From Pseudoduganella lutea (GTDB taxonomy: Bacteria > Pseudomonadota > Gammaproteobacteria > Burkholderiales > Burkholderiaceae_D), in assembly GCF_004209755.1 (NCBI RefSeq), contig NZ_CP035913.1, positions 5,580,001 to 5,644,000 of the forward strand: a stretch of 64,000 nt of DNA. Reading direction: 5' to 3'. Position numbers and translations under genes: made by a program. This document shows, piece after piece, positions 42,508-51,644 of this stretch. The notes beneath the pieces are model-generated. The model was given only the letters and a program-made list of their open reading frames with translations. It did no database searches and was not told the origin of the DNA. Every line of letters begins with the position of its first letter. The stretch's first letter is position 1.

Positions 42508-44257
42508 TTTTCTGCATCCACTGTTTGACGACTTCCGCAACACGCTCCGGCTCTTTCTCGGCCAGAACCTTCAGGTGATCGACCATCACATCGACCGGCG
42601 AACCGGCGGGCGGCAGATCATAGTTTTCCAGCAGCGGCTGGACGGCGATGCCACCAGCCTGGGCTACGGGAATCACCGCGCCGCCTGCCACGTCGGCGCT
42701 GGTACCAGCCAGTGCGGCCGGGGTACCGGCTGCCGGCAGTGCCTCCACGGTGCCCGGCAGGGCGGCGGCGTCGTTACGGCGGTCGCTGCCGCTGCGGGTG
42801 CCGATGACGGCCGGCACCGGTGCTGCCGGGGCCAGGCTGTTCGTCAGCAGCTTCAGCAGCGGACGCAGGATCAGGAAATAACCCAGCAGTGCGGCCAGCG
42901 CGTAGCTGATCCAGCCGCCGATGTCGACGATGTTGTCGCGCTCTTCCCACCACTGCACCGGTGCTGCCTTGGCCGGGAAGCGCATGGCGGACACCACCAG
43001 CGAATCGCCGCGTTCCTCGTTGATGCCCAGGCCGTTGCGCAGCACCTTGTCGATGTTGGCCAGTTCGGCAGCGCTCCAGCCCGCTTTCGGGTCGGCGGCG
43101 GCGGACTGGGCCAGCACGATCGCCACATTCTGGCGCTCCAGGCGGCCACGGGCACGCTTCGTTTGAACGATACTGCGATCGTAAGCATACTGGCGCGTGG
43201 TTGCATTCTTGCGTGCCGTGCCGTCCGGCATCTGGCCCGGTACGGCGGCGGGGGCGGCACCTTCCGCACCCGGTGCGGCTTCCGCGGCTTCGGCCGGCGG
43301 GCGGTTCGACAGCGTGCCCGGCACACCCATCGCCATGCGGTTGCGGTCCTGCTCTTCGCGCATTGCTTCGCTGGTGACTTTCGGTGCTTCGCCAAACTTC
43401 TCGACGGTTTCCTCGACCTTGTCGTTGTCGACCGAGGCGGTGACGCTGACCTTGAAGTTGTCGTCGCCAACGATCGGACCCAGCAGGCCGCGGATGTTGT
43501 TCTTGATGCCGTCCTGGATGTGCTTCTGGCCTTCGTTGCCGGCGGCATTCGCGTCGAAGCCATCGGTCAGGTCGACACGCGAGCTCAGCAGGTTACCGGC
43601 CTGGTCCACCAGGCTGACGCGGGTCGGGTCCAGGCTGGCGACCGAGCCGGATACCATGTTGACGACGGCGGCGATGTGTTCCGGCGTCAGGGTGCGGCCC
43701 GGCTTCAGGCCGATCACGACGGCGGCGGACGACTTTTCACCATCCGACGACACGAACGACGTCGACTTGGCGATCGACAGGTGCACCCGTGCCGACGCGA
43801 TCGCGTCCAGCGTCATGATGCTCTGCGACAGTTCGCCTTCCAGGCCGCGGCGGAAACGCACGTCCTGCACGAACTGCGACACGCCCAGCGGATCGTTCTT
43901 GTCCATCAGTTCAAGGCCGGCCGGCAGCTGCGCGGTGACGCCTTTTGACGCCAGCAGCATGCGCACCTTGCCCAGTTCCGATTCCGGTACCAGCACCTGG
44001 CCGCTGTCGGGGTGGACGCGGTACGGGATCTGTTCGGCATCGAGCACGGTCATCATGTCGGCCGCGACGACTTTTTCGCGGGCGCCGAACACGGCCTTGT
44101 AGCCGGACTGGTCCTTCCACAGGAACATCAGCACGATGGCGGTCACGCCGACAGCCAGCATCAGCATCGGGTACAGGTTCTTGACGAGGGCCGGGGGCAT
44201 GGCAGCGGCGCCATTGCCACGCAGGCGCCCAAAAGCGGACTTGAGGGTGTTGATCAC
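42491..44257 (-). CDS. fliF: Flagellar MS-ring protein FliF
   Basis: This 588-residue inner-membrane protein forms the MS ring. The first membrane segment is YPMLMLAVGVTAIVLMFLW, followed by the RBM domains (DAEQIPYRVHPDSGQVLVPESELGKVRMLLASKG, GLEGELSQSIMTLDAIASARVHLSI). A Pro/Ala-rich insert lies at about 320-350, and the second membrane segment near WISYALAALLGYFLILRPLL. The C-terminal FliG-binding tail ends VVKQWMQKNGRAQ. The length is normal. Confidence 0.96.
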   Translation of the reverse strand: MINTLKSAFGRLRGNGAAAMPPALVKNLYPMLMLAVGVTAIVLMFLWKDQSGYKAVFGAREKVVAADMMTVLDAEQIPYRVHPDSGQVLVPESELGKVRMLLASKGVTAQLPAGLELMDKNDPLGVSQFVQDVRFRRGLEGELSQSIMTLDAIASARVHLSIAKSTSFVSSDGEKSSAAVVIGLKPGRTLTPEHIAAVVNMVSGSVASLDPTRVSLVDQAGNLLSSRVDLTDGFDANAAGNEGQKHIQDGIKNNIRGLLGPIVGDDNFKVSVTASVDNDKVEETVEKFGEAPKVTSEAMREEQDRNRMAMGVPGTLSNRPPAEAAEAAPGAEGAAPAAVPGQMPDGTARKNATTRQYAYDRSIVQTKRARGRLERQNVAIVLAQSAAADPKAGWSAAELANIDKVLRNGLGINEERGDSLVVSAMRFPAKAAPVQWWEERDNIVDIGGWISYALAALLGYFLILRPLLKLLTNSLAPAAPVPAVIGTRSGSDRRNDAAALPGTVEALPAAGTPAALAGTSADVAGGAVIPVAQAGGIAVQPLLENYDLPPAGSPVDVMVDHLKVLAEKEPERVAEVVKQWMQKNGRAQ

Positions 44258-44328
44258 GTCGGGACTTTCGCGGTGAAGGGTGGTGCGGAGAAAAGTGCTG
44301 CCGGAAACGGCGGACTACAGCGTGCCAA

Positions 44329-44691
44329 TCAGAGTGGCAGCTTGATGAGCTCGTCGACAGCGCCCATCACTTTGTTGCGAACCTGCATCAGCATCGAGAA
44401 CGAGAGGCTGGCTTCCTGGCTGGCCATCATGGCACCCACCAGGTCGTCGCTGCGGCCGGCGTCGACATCGGCCATTTTTTCACCCGCAGCCTTGTCGGCC
44501 GCGTTCACGCTGGAGACAGCGCTCATCATTGCCTGGGCGAACGAGCCACCGGCTTGCCCGGCGTCGTGGCCGGATTGTGCGCCGAACTGCATGGCGGGTG
44601 CGATCGCGCCCGCTTGTCCGGCGAGGTCGGAGGCGGCGTTCGTGAGTGCCGCGAGGTCCGCCTTGATCATGCCGCCGATATCATTTGCCAT
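44329..44691 (-). CDS. fliE: Flagellar hook-basal body protein FliE
   Basis: This 120-residue export-priming protein joins the MS ring and rod. The family block is SFAQAMMSAVSSVNAADKAAGEKMADVDAGRSDDLVGAMMASQEASLSFSMLMQVRNKVMGAVDELIKLPL, almost the standard FliE end. It starts the fliE-J minus-strand run and faces a 544-base gene-free region. Confidence 0.94.
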   Translation of the reverse strand: MANDIGGMIKADLAALTNAASDLAGQAGAIAPAMQFGAQSGHDAGQAGGSFAQAMMSAVSSVNAADKAAGEKMADVDAGRSDDLVGAMMASQEASLSFSMLMQVRNKVMGAVDELIKLPL

Positions 44692-45235
44692 AAGCCATCT
44701 CCATTGAATACAACGTTGAACTTCGTCCAGCTACCGGTTGCAAGCTTGTCACCGCATTACTTCGGATCAATTAAACTTGCTGCCGACTTGCTTGTAGGTA
44801 TCGGTCGCCAGCGCCGCAACTTGATACTCACAAAGAAAAACTTCCGATTTTTCGTGCACCGCATTCGCGGTTGAAAAAGCATGGCCGTATTAATTGGGTC
44901 ACTCGGTCGTTATTGGCCAGGTACGATTGGTTGCGCTGCGTTGTTTCTCAGGTAAGAAACTTGAAATCGTGGCAAAACTCTTTAAAAATCATGCACTAAG
45001 CGCCAATCCAAAGAATGCTGGTTAATTGCTGAGTAGCAGCATTCATTGACGCCCGACAGATAGAAGCTTACCGCGTGGCAACAACACTGTAAAGAGGCGA
45101 TTTCAATCGTGCGCGGTATTGTTGCATGGCAATACGCAAGGAATTCGGTTATGCTTCGGGGCCTGTACCGTACCCGCGCAGGCTTTGTGGCCATTTGCGC
45201 TACGATGTGGACGTGCAGAGGGAAAAAATAAAACC
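44692..45235. other. Gene-free divergent control region between fliE and fliM-like
   Basis: This 544-base region has no supported gene and is AT-richer than its surroundings. It holds an eight-base inverted repeat GAATGCTG/CAGCATTC (45013-45020 with 45037-45044), a six-base inverted repeat GTATTG/CAATAC (45116-45121 with 45130-45135) and a sigma-54-like element upstream of fliE. In lateral flagellar loci a LafK regulator gene lies at this place, and none is seen here. Confidence 0.6.
44740..44753 (-). promoter_or_regulatory. Possible sigma-54 promoter element upstream of fliE
   Basis: Read on the minus strand, GG (44753-44752), ten bases, then GC (44741-44740) within CGGTGACAAGCTTGCAA gives the invariant GG-N10-GC and a perfect TTGCAA -12 box, with a poor -24 context. 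The start of transcription would lie about 35 bases before the fliE ATG. This is a motif match by eye only. Confidence 0.25.
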
Positions 45236-46102
45236 ATGACCACGCTAACCACCACCGCACCGCACCAGGTACTCGATCCGAGTTTGCTGGGCCGCCCGGT
45301 CCACCGGTTGCCGCAGTTCGCCGCCCAGTTGCGCGATGACCTCATCGCCGCGCTGCGCCACCCCGCGAGCCGGCGCTACTGGGGCGGTACCGAGGTCGAG
45401 CACGTGGGCTTCTCGCAGCTCACGGGCAGCGAGCCGCGCATGCGCTGGCAGTACTTTGCGGCGGGTGAGGGCGTCATCGCGTTCGCGATCGAACGCCCCG
45501 TCCTGCTGTCGGCACTGGACCAGCGCTACGGCGCAGGCAAGGGTGCCACACCGGCCCCGGATGCCACGCAGGTGCGCGTGACCGCCACCGAGGAACGACT
45601 TGGTGTTGCGCTCGGACAACAGTTATCCCATGTGGTGGCTTCCCGTATCGCCGCTGGCGTGCCGGGCGGCCCGCCCCTGGTCGCGCCGCTGCCACCGGCC
45701 GCGCCCGCCGCCGGCGGCCAGCCCGGCAAGGGCACGTGGATCGTCACGATGAACGTGCGCGCCGGCGATCTCGCAGGCAAGGTATGGTTTGCACTGGATA
45801 AGCATTTGATATCCGACGTGCTGCATGGCCTGGTGCCCCAGCGAGAGTCGGGGCGCGGCGCGGCCGGGCAGGCGAAAAAGCCCGCGGCACCGCTGGCACA
45901 GCGGCTGCAGGTGACGCTGGCCGGGCAGCTCGTCAGCAAGGAAGTCACGCTGGGCGCGCTGTTCGACCTGCGGATCGGCGACGTGATTCCGGTCAGCCTG
46001 GACAGGGCCGACGTGATGCTCGAGGACTCGCGGCTGTACACGGCCGCGGTCACGGAGCACAAGGGAAAATTGTGCCTGACCTCTTTTGAAGACAGTGAAT
46101 GA
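45236..46102 (+). CDS. Divergent FliM-like C-ring protein
   Basis: This 288-residue protein occupies the fliM position before fliN. The C-terminal 75 residues are a SpoA/FliMN domain (LQVTLAGQLVSKEVTLGALFDLRIGDVIPVSLDRADVMLED). The middle loosely follows FliM (PVLLSALDQRYGAGKG, VTATEERLGVALGQQLS). It lacks the N-terminal CheY-binding peptide normally containing E-I-D-A-L-L; instead it starts TTLTTTAPHQVLDPSLLGRPVHRLP. ATG at 45236 is used; the AGAGGG before it is about 14 bases away. A short FliM from a lateral-type system or a T3SS HrcQ-like protein are the alternatives. A switch that does not read CheY-P is an inference. Confidence 0.75.
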   Translation: MTTLTTTAPHQVLDPSLLGRPVHRLPQFAAQLRDDLIAALRHPASRRYWGGTEVEHVGFSQLTGSEPRMRWQYFAAGEGVIAFAIERPVLLSALDQRYGAGKGATPAPDATQVRVTATEERLGVALGQQLSHVVASRIAAGVPGGPPLVAPLPPAAPAAGGQPGKGTWIVTMNVRAGDLAGKVWFALDKHLISDVLHGLVPQRESGRGAAGQAKKPAAPLAQRLQVTLAGQLVSKEVTLGALFDLRIGDVIPVSLDRADVMLEDSRLYTAAVTEHKGKLCLTSFEDSE

Positions 46103-46479
46103 CCATGATGAACGAGAACGGCAACAACGACGCATTGCTCGATGACACCGAAGAGATGATCATCGAGCCGGTGGCCGGCGAGCTGGCCGGCGACTTCACC
46201 CAGGCGCCGCGCGCCCCGCGCCGCGACCTGCCGCAGATGATGCGCAAGATCCCCGTGACGCTGACCCTGGAAGTGGGATCGGCACGGATTTCGCTGCAAG
46301 ACCTGATGAACATCGGCCCGGACAGCGTGGTGGAGCTCGACGCGCTGGCCGGCGAGCCGCTGGTCATCAAGGTCAACGGCACCGCGATCGGCCGGGCCGA
46401 GGTGGTGGTGGCGGGCGAGAACTATGGCTTGAAAGTGATCGACCTGGACGGGCTCAATCTCGACATGATGACCTCATGA
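46099..46479 (+). CDS. fliN: Flagellar motor switch protein FliN
   Basis: This 126-residue SpoA-domain protein forms the lower C-ring. It shows DLPQMMRKIPVTLTLEVGSARISLQDLMNIGPDSVVELDALAGEPLVIKVNGTAIGRAEVVVAGENYGLKVIDL, the classic FliN fold. It overlaps the stop of the FliM-like gene by four bases and the start of fliP by four bases, forming a tightly coupled run. There is no fliO between fliN and fliP. Confidence 0.94.
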   Translation: MTMMNENGNNDALLDDTEEMIIEPVAGELAGDFTQAPRAPRRDLPQMMRKIPVTLTLEVGSARISLQDLMNIGPDSVVELDALAGEPLVIKVNGTAIGRAEVVVAGENYGLKVIDLDGLNLDMMTS

Positions 46480-47294
46480 TGCGCGACGGCGCGACAGCGG
46501 CCGGCACCTTCCCGACGCAGCCGCGCCGGCCGTTCGCAAGCAGGGTTGCACCGGGGGCGGCGCTGTTCGCCGTGGCCCTCGTGCTGCCCGCACTGGGATT
46601 CGCGCAGGAGGCGGCCGATACGCCGGACCTGCTGGCCGGCGTGGTGCCCGGCGCCCGCACCGACCTGTCGGTGAAGATGCAGATCCTCGTCGTCATGACC
46701 CTGCTGGGCCTGCTGCCCGTCATGGTCATGATGATGACGAGCTTTACCCGCTTCGTCATCGTGCTGTCGCTGCTGCGGTCCGCGCTGGGCTTGCAGCAGG
46801 GCTTGCCGAACCGGATCATCACGGGCATCGCGCTGATCCTGACCCTGCTGGTCATGAAGCCGATCGGCGACCAGGTCTGGCGCGATGCGTTCGTGCCCTA
46901 TGACCAGGACCGTATCGGCCTGCAGGATGCGCTGCGTATTGCCGAGCAGCCCGTGTCCCGCTTCATGCTGGCCCAGACCAGCAAGGCCGCGCTGCGGCAG
47001 ATCGCCACGCTGGCCGGCGAGCAGAACGTGAAAAACCCCATGCAGCACGGCTTCCCGGTGAAGCTGGCGGCGTTCGTGCTTTCCGAGCTGAAGACGGCGT
47101 TCCAGATCGGCTGCATGCTGTTCATTCCGTTCCTCATCATCGACCTGGTCGTGTCGTCGGTGCTGATGGCGATGGGCATGATGATGCTGTCGCCACTGGT
47201 GATCTCGCTGCCGTTCAAGCTGCTGCTGTTCGTGCTGGTCGATGGCTGGACACTGACCGTGAACACGCTGGTCACCAGTATCCAGGCGTATTAG
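46476..47294 (+). CDS. fliP: Flagellar export apparatus protein FliP
   Basis: This 272-residue membrane protein is part of the FliPQR export gate. A signal-like segment (ALFAVALVLPALGFAQ) is followed by VMTLLGLLPVMVMMMTSFTRFVIVLSLLRSALGLQQ, the conserved FliP block, then VKLAAFVLSELKTAFQIGCMLFIPFLIIDLVVSSVLMAMGMMMLSPLVISLPFKLLLFVLVDGW. It is normal in length and is directly preceded by fliN. Confidence 0.96.
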   Translation: MMRDGATAAGTFPTQPRRPFASRVAPGAALFAVALVLPALGFAQEAADTPDLLAGVVPGARTDLSVKMQILVVMTLLGLLPVMVMMMTSFTRFVIVLSLLRSALGLQQGLPNRIITGIALILTLLVMKPIGDQVWRDAFVPYDQDRIGLQDALRIAEQPVSRFMLAQTSKAALRQIATLAGEQNVKNPMQHGFPVKLAAFVLSELKTAFQIGCMLFIPFLIIDLVVSSVLMAMGMMMLSPLVISLPFKLLLFVLVDGWTLTVNTLVTSIQAY

Positions 47295-47313
47295 GTATTC
47301 GACAGGACAAGCC

Positions 47314-47586
47314 ATGCTGACTCCCGACGTGGCCGTCGACCTGGTGGTCGAGGCCCTGAACATCACGATGGTGCTGGTCCTCGTACTGGTGGTGCCCGGG
47401 CTCGCCGCGGGCCTCGTGGTGGCGCTGTTCCAGGCCGCCACGCAGATCAACGAGCAGACGCTGTCGTTCCTGCCCAAGCTGCTCATCACGCTGCTGGCGA
47501 TCATCGTCACGGGGCGCTGGATGGCCGGCTACCTGATGGACTATTGCGTGTCGATCTTCACCCGCGCAGCCACGCTGGTCGGCTGA
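47314..47586 (+). CDS. fliQ: Flagellar export apparatus protein FliQ
   Basis: This 90-residue protein has two membrane helices (MVLVLVLVVPGLAAGLVVALFQAATQINEQTLSFLPKLLITLLAIIVTGRWM), typical of FliQ. It is a small gate subunit coded between fliP and fliR. The start at 47314 gives the usual length. Confidence 0.94.
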   Translation: MLTPDVAVDLVVEALNITMVLVLVLVVPGLAAGLVVALFQAATQINEQTLSFLPKLLITLLAIIVTGRWMAGYLMDYCVSIFTRAATLVG

Positions 47587-47595
47587 CCCGCCAGG

Positions 47596-48390
47596 ATGGA
47601 ACAGGTCCTCGCCAACCTGCTGCCCATGCTGAACGCGCTGTGGTGGCCCTTCGTGCGTTCGATGGCGCTGCTGTCGGCGGCCCCGGTGCTGGGCGAGGCG
47701 ATGGTGCCGGTGACGATCCGCGTGCTCCTGTCGGTGACGCTTGCCGTGATGATGCTGCCGGTGACCGGCAAGGCGCAGATCGTGGAAGACCCGTTCACGC
47801 TGGCGATGGTGGCCGCCACGCTCGAGCAGGCGATCATCGGCTTCGTGCTGGGGCTGGCTTTTTACTTCGCCATGGCCGCGATCAGCGTGCTGGGCTTTGT
47901 CGTCTCCTCGCAGGTCGGGTTCTCGATGGCGGTGATGAACGATCCGCTGAACGGTTCGTCGTCCGACGTGGTGTCCACGCTGCTGTCCATGCTGTCGATC
48001 ATTGTCTTCTTTGCCATCGACGGCCACCTCGTCATCATCAGCGTGATCGGCGCCAGCTTCAAGGCCTGGCCGCCGGGTGCCGGCTACGGGCCGCTGCTGT
48101 TGCAGACGGTGGCGTGGAACGTGGCGTGGGTCTTCTCGGCGGCGATGCTGCTGGCGATCCCGGTGGTGTTCGCCACCGTCGTCGTGCAGATCGGCTTCGG
48201 CTTCCTGAACCGCGTGGCGCCGTCGCTGAACCTGTTTTCGCTGGGCTTTTCGGTGATCACGATTTTCGGCCTGCTGATGCTGGGCCAGGTGGTGCGCTTC
48301 ATTCCCGACCATTACACGCGAATGACGAGCCAGGTGCTGGAAATGATCCGGCAGCAGATGACGGCGGAGGAGGCCAGGCGCAATGGCTGA
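47596..48390 (+). CDS. fliR: Flagellar export apparatus protein FliR
   Basis: This 264-residue gate subunit shows MALLSAAPVLGEAMVPVTIRVLLSVTLAVMMLPVTG, then EQAIIGFVLGLAFYFAMAAISVLGFVVSSQVGFSMAVMNDP and FGFLNRVAPSLNLFSLGFSVITIFGLLMLGQ, matching FliR. It starts nine bases after fliQ and overlaps flhB by eight bases. Confidence 0.95.
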   Translation: MEQVLANLLPMLNALWWPFVRSMALLSAAPVLGEAMVPVTIRVLLSVTLAVMMLPVTGKAQIVEDPFTLAMVAATLEQAIIGFVLGLAFYFAMAAISVLGFVVSSQVGFSMAVMNDPLNGSSSDVVSTLLSMLSIIVFFAIDGHLVIISVIGASFKAWPPGAGYGPLLLQTVAWNVAWVFSAAMLLAIPVVFATVVVQIGFGFLNRVAPSLNLFSLGFSVITIFGLLMLGQVVRFIPDHYTRMTSQVLEMIRQQMTAEEARRNG

Positions 48391-49516
48391 CACTGGCGAC
48401 AAGACCGAGAAGGCCTCACAGCAGAAGCTGAAGAAGGCGCGCGATGAAGGGCAGGTCACCCGCTCGAAGGATCTCGCCACGGCGATCGGCATCCTCGTCA
48501 GCCTGCGCCTGTTCGTGTACCTGCTGCCCGATTACCTGGAACACTTCCGCACGATCTTCGCGGCCAGCTTCATCCAGATGGAAGGCGGCGACGTGCTGAT
48601 GAACGCCATGTCCGACGTGTTCTACGAGGCCAGCATCCTGCTGGTCAAGATGGTGGCGCCGCTGTTCGTCGTGCCGCTGTTCATCGTGCTGTCCTCGATG
48701 CTGCCGGGCGGCTGGCTCTTCAGCACGAAGAACCTGATGCCGAAGTTTTCAAAGATGAATCCCGTGTCGAACCTGGGGCGGATGTTCAAGGGCAAGGCCC
48801 TATTCGAACTGGGGGTGTCGGTCGTCAAGGTGTCCGTCCTGATCGCCGTGCTCGTGCACATGTCCCGCTCCACGCTGAACCAGTACACGCAGCTGCAGGC
48901 GCTGCCCCTGCAGAACGCGATGGCCGATGGCGCGGCGCTGATGCTCGATGGCGTGATGTCGCTGGTGGTGATCTTCGTGCTGTTCGCCGTGATCGACGTG
49001 CCGGCGCAGGCATTCTTCTTCGCCAAGAACCAGCGCATGAGCAAGCAGGACCTGAAGGAAGAGCACAAGAGCAGCGAGGGCCGGCCCGAGGTGAAGGGCC
49101 GCATCCGCCAGCTGCAGCGGGCCATGTCGCAGCGCGCGGCGCGCAAGACGGTGCCCACGGCGGACGTGGTCGTGGTCAACCCGGAGCACTACGCGGTGGC
49201 GCTCAAGTACGACCACGCGCGCGCCGAGGCGCCGTTCGTGGTGGCCAAGGGCGTCGACGAACTGGCCCAGTACATCCGCCTGATCGCCGAGGAGCACGAT
49301 ATCGAGGTGCTGCGTTTGGCCCCGCTGGCCCGCGCCATCTACAATACCGCACAGGTCAACCAGCAGATTCCCGTGCCGCTGTACCAGGCGGTATCGCAGG
49401 TGCTGCATTACGTGTTCCAGATGAAGGCGTTCCGCGCAGGCGGCCAGCAGGCCCGCCCCGCGTTCCCCGACCGGATCGAGGTACCAACATCGATGAGTGA
49501 GGCTTCCAACCCATGA
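48383..49516 (+). CDS. flhB: Flagellar export switch protein FlhB
   Basis: This 377-residue protein sets export specificity. It has the FlhB start (EKASQQKLKKARDEGQVTRSKDLATAIGILVSLRLFVYL), several membrane segments and the cytoplasmic domain QAFFFAKNQRMSKQDLKEEHKSSEGRPEVKGRIRQLQRAMSQR. The autocleavage motif, usually NPTH, reads NPEH here at residues 266-269. It overlaps fliR by eight and flhA by four bases. Confidence 0.96.
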   Translation: MADTGDKTEKASQQKLKKARDEGQVTRSKDLATAIGILVSLRLFVYLLPDYLEHFRTIFAASFIQMEGGDVLMNAMSDVFYEASILLVKMVAPLFVVPLFIVLSSMLPGGWLFSTKNLMPKFSKMNPVSNLGRMFKGKALFELGVSVVKVSVLIAVLVHMSRSTLNQYTQLQALPLQNAMADGAALMLDGVMSLVVIFVLFAVIDVPAQAFFFAKNQRMSKQDLKEEHKSSEGRPEVKGRIRQLQRAMSQRAARKTVPTADVVVVNPEHYAVALKYDHARAEAPFVVAKGVDELAQYIRLIAEEHDIEVLRLAPLARAIYNTAQVNQQIPVPLYQAVSQVLHYVFQMKAFRAGGQQARPAFPDRIEVPTSMSEASNP

Positions 49517-51603
49517 ATTTCCTGAACTCCCTGGTGGTCGAACTGCGCCGCCACAAGTTCGCCACGCCGCTGTTCGTGATGTCCATCCTCGCGATGATCA
49601 TCCTGCCGCTGCCGCCGATCCTGCTGGACGTGCTGTTCACGTTCAACATCGTGCTGTCGCTGATCGTGATCCTCGTGTCGGTGCAGGCCAAGCGCCCGCT
49701 GGACTTTTCCGTCTTCCCCACCGTGATCCTGACGACCACGATGCTGAGGCTGACGCTGAACGTGGCGTCGACCCGCGTCGTGCTGCTGCACGGCCACGAA
49801 GGCACGCATGCGGCGGGCGCGGTGGTCGAGGCGTTCGGCAACGTCGTCATTGGCGGCAATTTCGTCGTCGGCCTCGTGGTGTTCGTGATCCTCATGATCA
49901 TCAACTTCGCCGTCGTCACCAAGGGCGCCGAGCGCATCGCCGAAGTGTCGGCGCGCTTCACGCTCGATGCGCTGCCCGGCAAGCAGATGGCGATCGACGC
50001 CGACCTGAACGCGGGCCTGATCAACCAGGACAAGGCCCAGCTGCGCCGCAAGGAAGTGGCGATGGAAGCGGATTTCTACGGCGCGATGGACGGCGCCTCG
50101 AAATTCGTGCGCGGCGATGCGATCGCCTCGATCCTGATCCTCATCATCAACCTGGTCGGCGGCGTGGCGATCGGCTCGATCATGCAGGGCATGAGCTTTG
50201 GCGACGCATTCCGCCAGTTCGCGCTGCTGACGATCGGCGACGGCCTCGTGGCCCAGATCCCGGCCCTGCTGCTGTCGGCCGCGGCGGCGATTATCGTCAC
50301 CCGCGTGTCCGATGCGGGCGACTTCGAGGAAGAAGTCGGCACGCAGCTGCTGGCCAATCCAAGCGTGCTGTACTCGGCCGCCGGCCTGATGGTGATCATG
50401 GGCCTGGTGCCGGGCATGCCCTGGCTGCCGTTCCTGTCGTTCGGCGGCGCGCTGGCCTATGTCGGCTGGCGCATGCAGCAGCGCGCCGTGGCGGCGCCCG
50501 ACACGAAGCAGCTCGAAGCCATCGAAGCCGTGCTGCGCGAGGAAAAGACGCCGGAGCTGGAATGGCAAAACCTGCCGGTGGTGCACCCGCTGCAGGTGCT
50601 GCTGGGTTACAAGCTCGTCGGCCTGGTCGACAAGGCGGCCGGCGAGGTGCTGACGAAGCGCGTGCGCGGCGTGCGGCAAAGCCTGTCCGAGGCGATGGGC
50701 CTGGTGCTGCCGCCGATCGGCGTGCGCGACGACCTGGGCTTGAAGCCTTCGCAATATTCCGTGGTGCTGGGCGGCGCCGTGATCGCCCAGGCGGAAGTGT
50801 TCCCGGACCGGCTGATGGCGATTCCATCGCCGAACCTGTATGGCCAGATCGACGGCATTCCCGGCGTGGAACCGGCCTATGGCATGCCGGTCGTGTGGAT
50901 CGATCCGGGCGACAAGGCGCAGGCGCTGGGGCTGGGCTACCAGGTAGTCGAAGCGCCCAGCGCGATCGCCACGCACCTGTCGAAACTGATCCGCGAATAC
51001 CTGCCGGAGCTGTTCCGGCACGATGACGTTGGCGCCGTCATCGAACGCCTGACCGCATTGGCGCCGAAGCTGGGTTCCGCGCTGGACAAGGCGATGACGC
51101 ACACGCAACTGCTGCGCGTGTTCCGCGTGCTGCTGGCCGAGAACGTGTCGCTGAAGGATATCGTGCCGATAGCCACCACGTTGCTGGACAGTGCGGAAAC
51201 CACCAAGGACCCGATCCTGCTGGCGGCCGAGGTGCGCTGCGCGCTGCGCCGCCAGATCGTGGCCGCCCTGTTCGGGCAACGCAAGGAGATGCTCGCCTTT
51301 AACCTGGGCGGCGAGCTGGAAAACATGCTGCTGGGTTCGCTGAACCAGGCCCGCCAGTCGGGCAAGGTGGTGCTCGACAATTACCCGATCGACCCGCACC
51401 TGCTGGCGCAGTTGCAGGTCAACATGCCGGTCGCGCGAGAACAGATGAAACAACAGGGCACGCCGCCGTTGCTGCTGGTCCTGCCCCAGATCCGGCCGCT
51501 GCTGGCGCGCTACGCCAGGCTGTTCGCCCCCGGGCTGCATGTGCTGTCCTACAACGAAGTTCCGGAAAACCGCGAAGTCTCCATCATCGGCACGGTGGGG
51601 TGA
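49513..51603 (+). CDS. flhA: Flagellar export apparatus protein FlhA
   Basis: This 696-residue protein is the main export-gate and chaperone-docking platform. It begins FLNSLVVELRRHKFATPLFVMSILAMIILPLPPILLDVLFTFNIVLSLIVIL, then RPLDFSVFPTVILTTTMLRLTLNVASTRVVLLHGHEGT, the near-invariant FHIPEP-type block. The C-terminal cytoplasmic domain ends SYNEVPENREVSIIGTVG. It is the last plus-strand gene of the export operon. Confidence 0.97.
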   Translation: MNFLNSLVVELRRHKFATPLFVMSILAMIILPLPPILLDVLFTFNIVLSLIVILVSVQAKRPLDFSVFPTVILTTTMLRLTLNVASTRVVLLHGHEGTHAAGAVVEAFGNVVIGGNFVVGLVVFVILMIINFAVVTKGAERIAEVSARFTLDALPGKQMAIDADLNAGLINQDKAQLRRKEVAMEADFYGAMDGASKFVRGDAIASILILIINLVGGVAIGSIMQGMSFGDAFRQFALLTIGDGLVAQIPALLLSAAAAIIVTRVSDAGDFEEEVGTQLLANPSVLYSAAGLMVIMGLVPGMPWLPFLSFGGALAYVGWRMQQRAVAAPDTKQLEAIEAVLREEKTPELEWQNLPVVHPLQVLLGYKLVGLVDKAAGEVLTKRVRGVRQSLSEAMGLVLPPIGVRDDLGLKPSQYSVVLGGAVIAQAEVFPDRLMAIPSPNLYGQIDGIPGVEPAYGMPVVWIDPGDKAQALGLGYQVVEAPSAIATHLSKLIREYLPELFRHDDVGAVIERLTALAPKLGSALDKAMTHTQLLRVFRVLLAENVSLKDIVPIATTLLDSAETTKDPILLAAEVRCALRRQIVAALFGQRKEMLAFNLGGELENMLLGSLNQARQSGKVVLDNYPIDPHLLAQLQVNMPVAREQMKQQGTPPLLLVLPQIRPLLARYARLFAPGLHVLSYNEVPENREVSIIGTVG

Positions 51604-51644
51604 CGTGGAGAAAACCGGGGACGTACCCTGGTTTCCAGGAAACT

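Noticed and set aside
44881..44955. A 24-codon open frame in the fliE-fliM gap
   Set aside because: No ribosome-binding site and no coding signal beyond an ATG and a stop.
49408..51540. Open frame of 710 codons opposite flhA
   Set aside because: Antisense to an intact flhA; His/Gln/Arg-rich with no motif.
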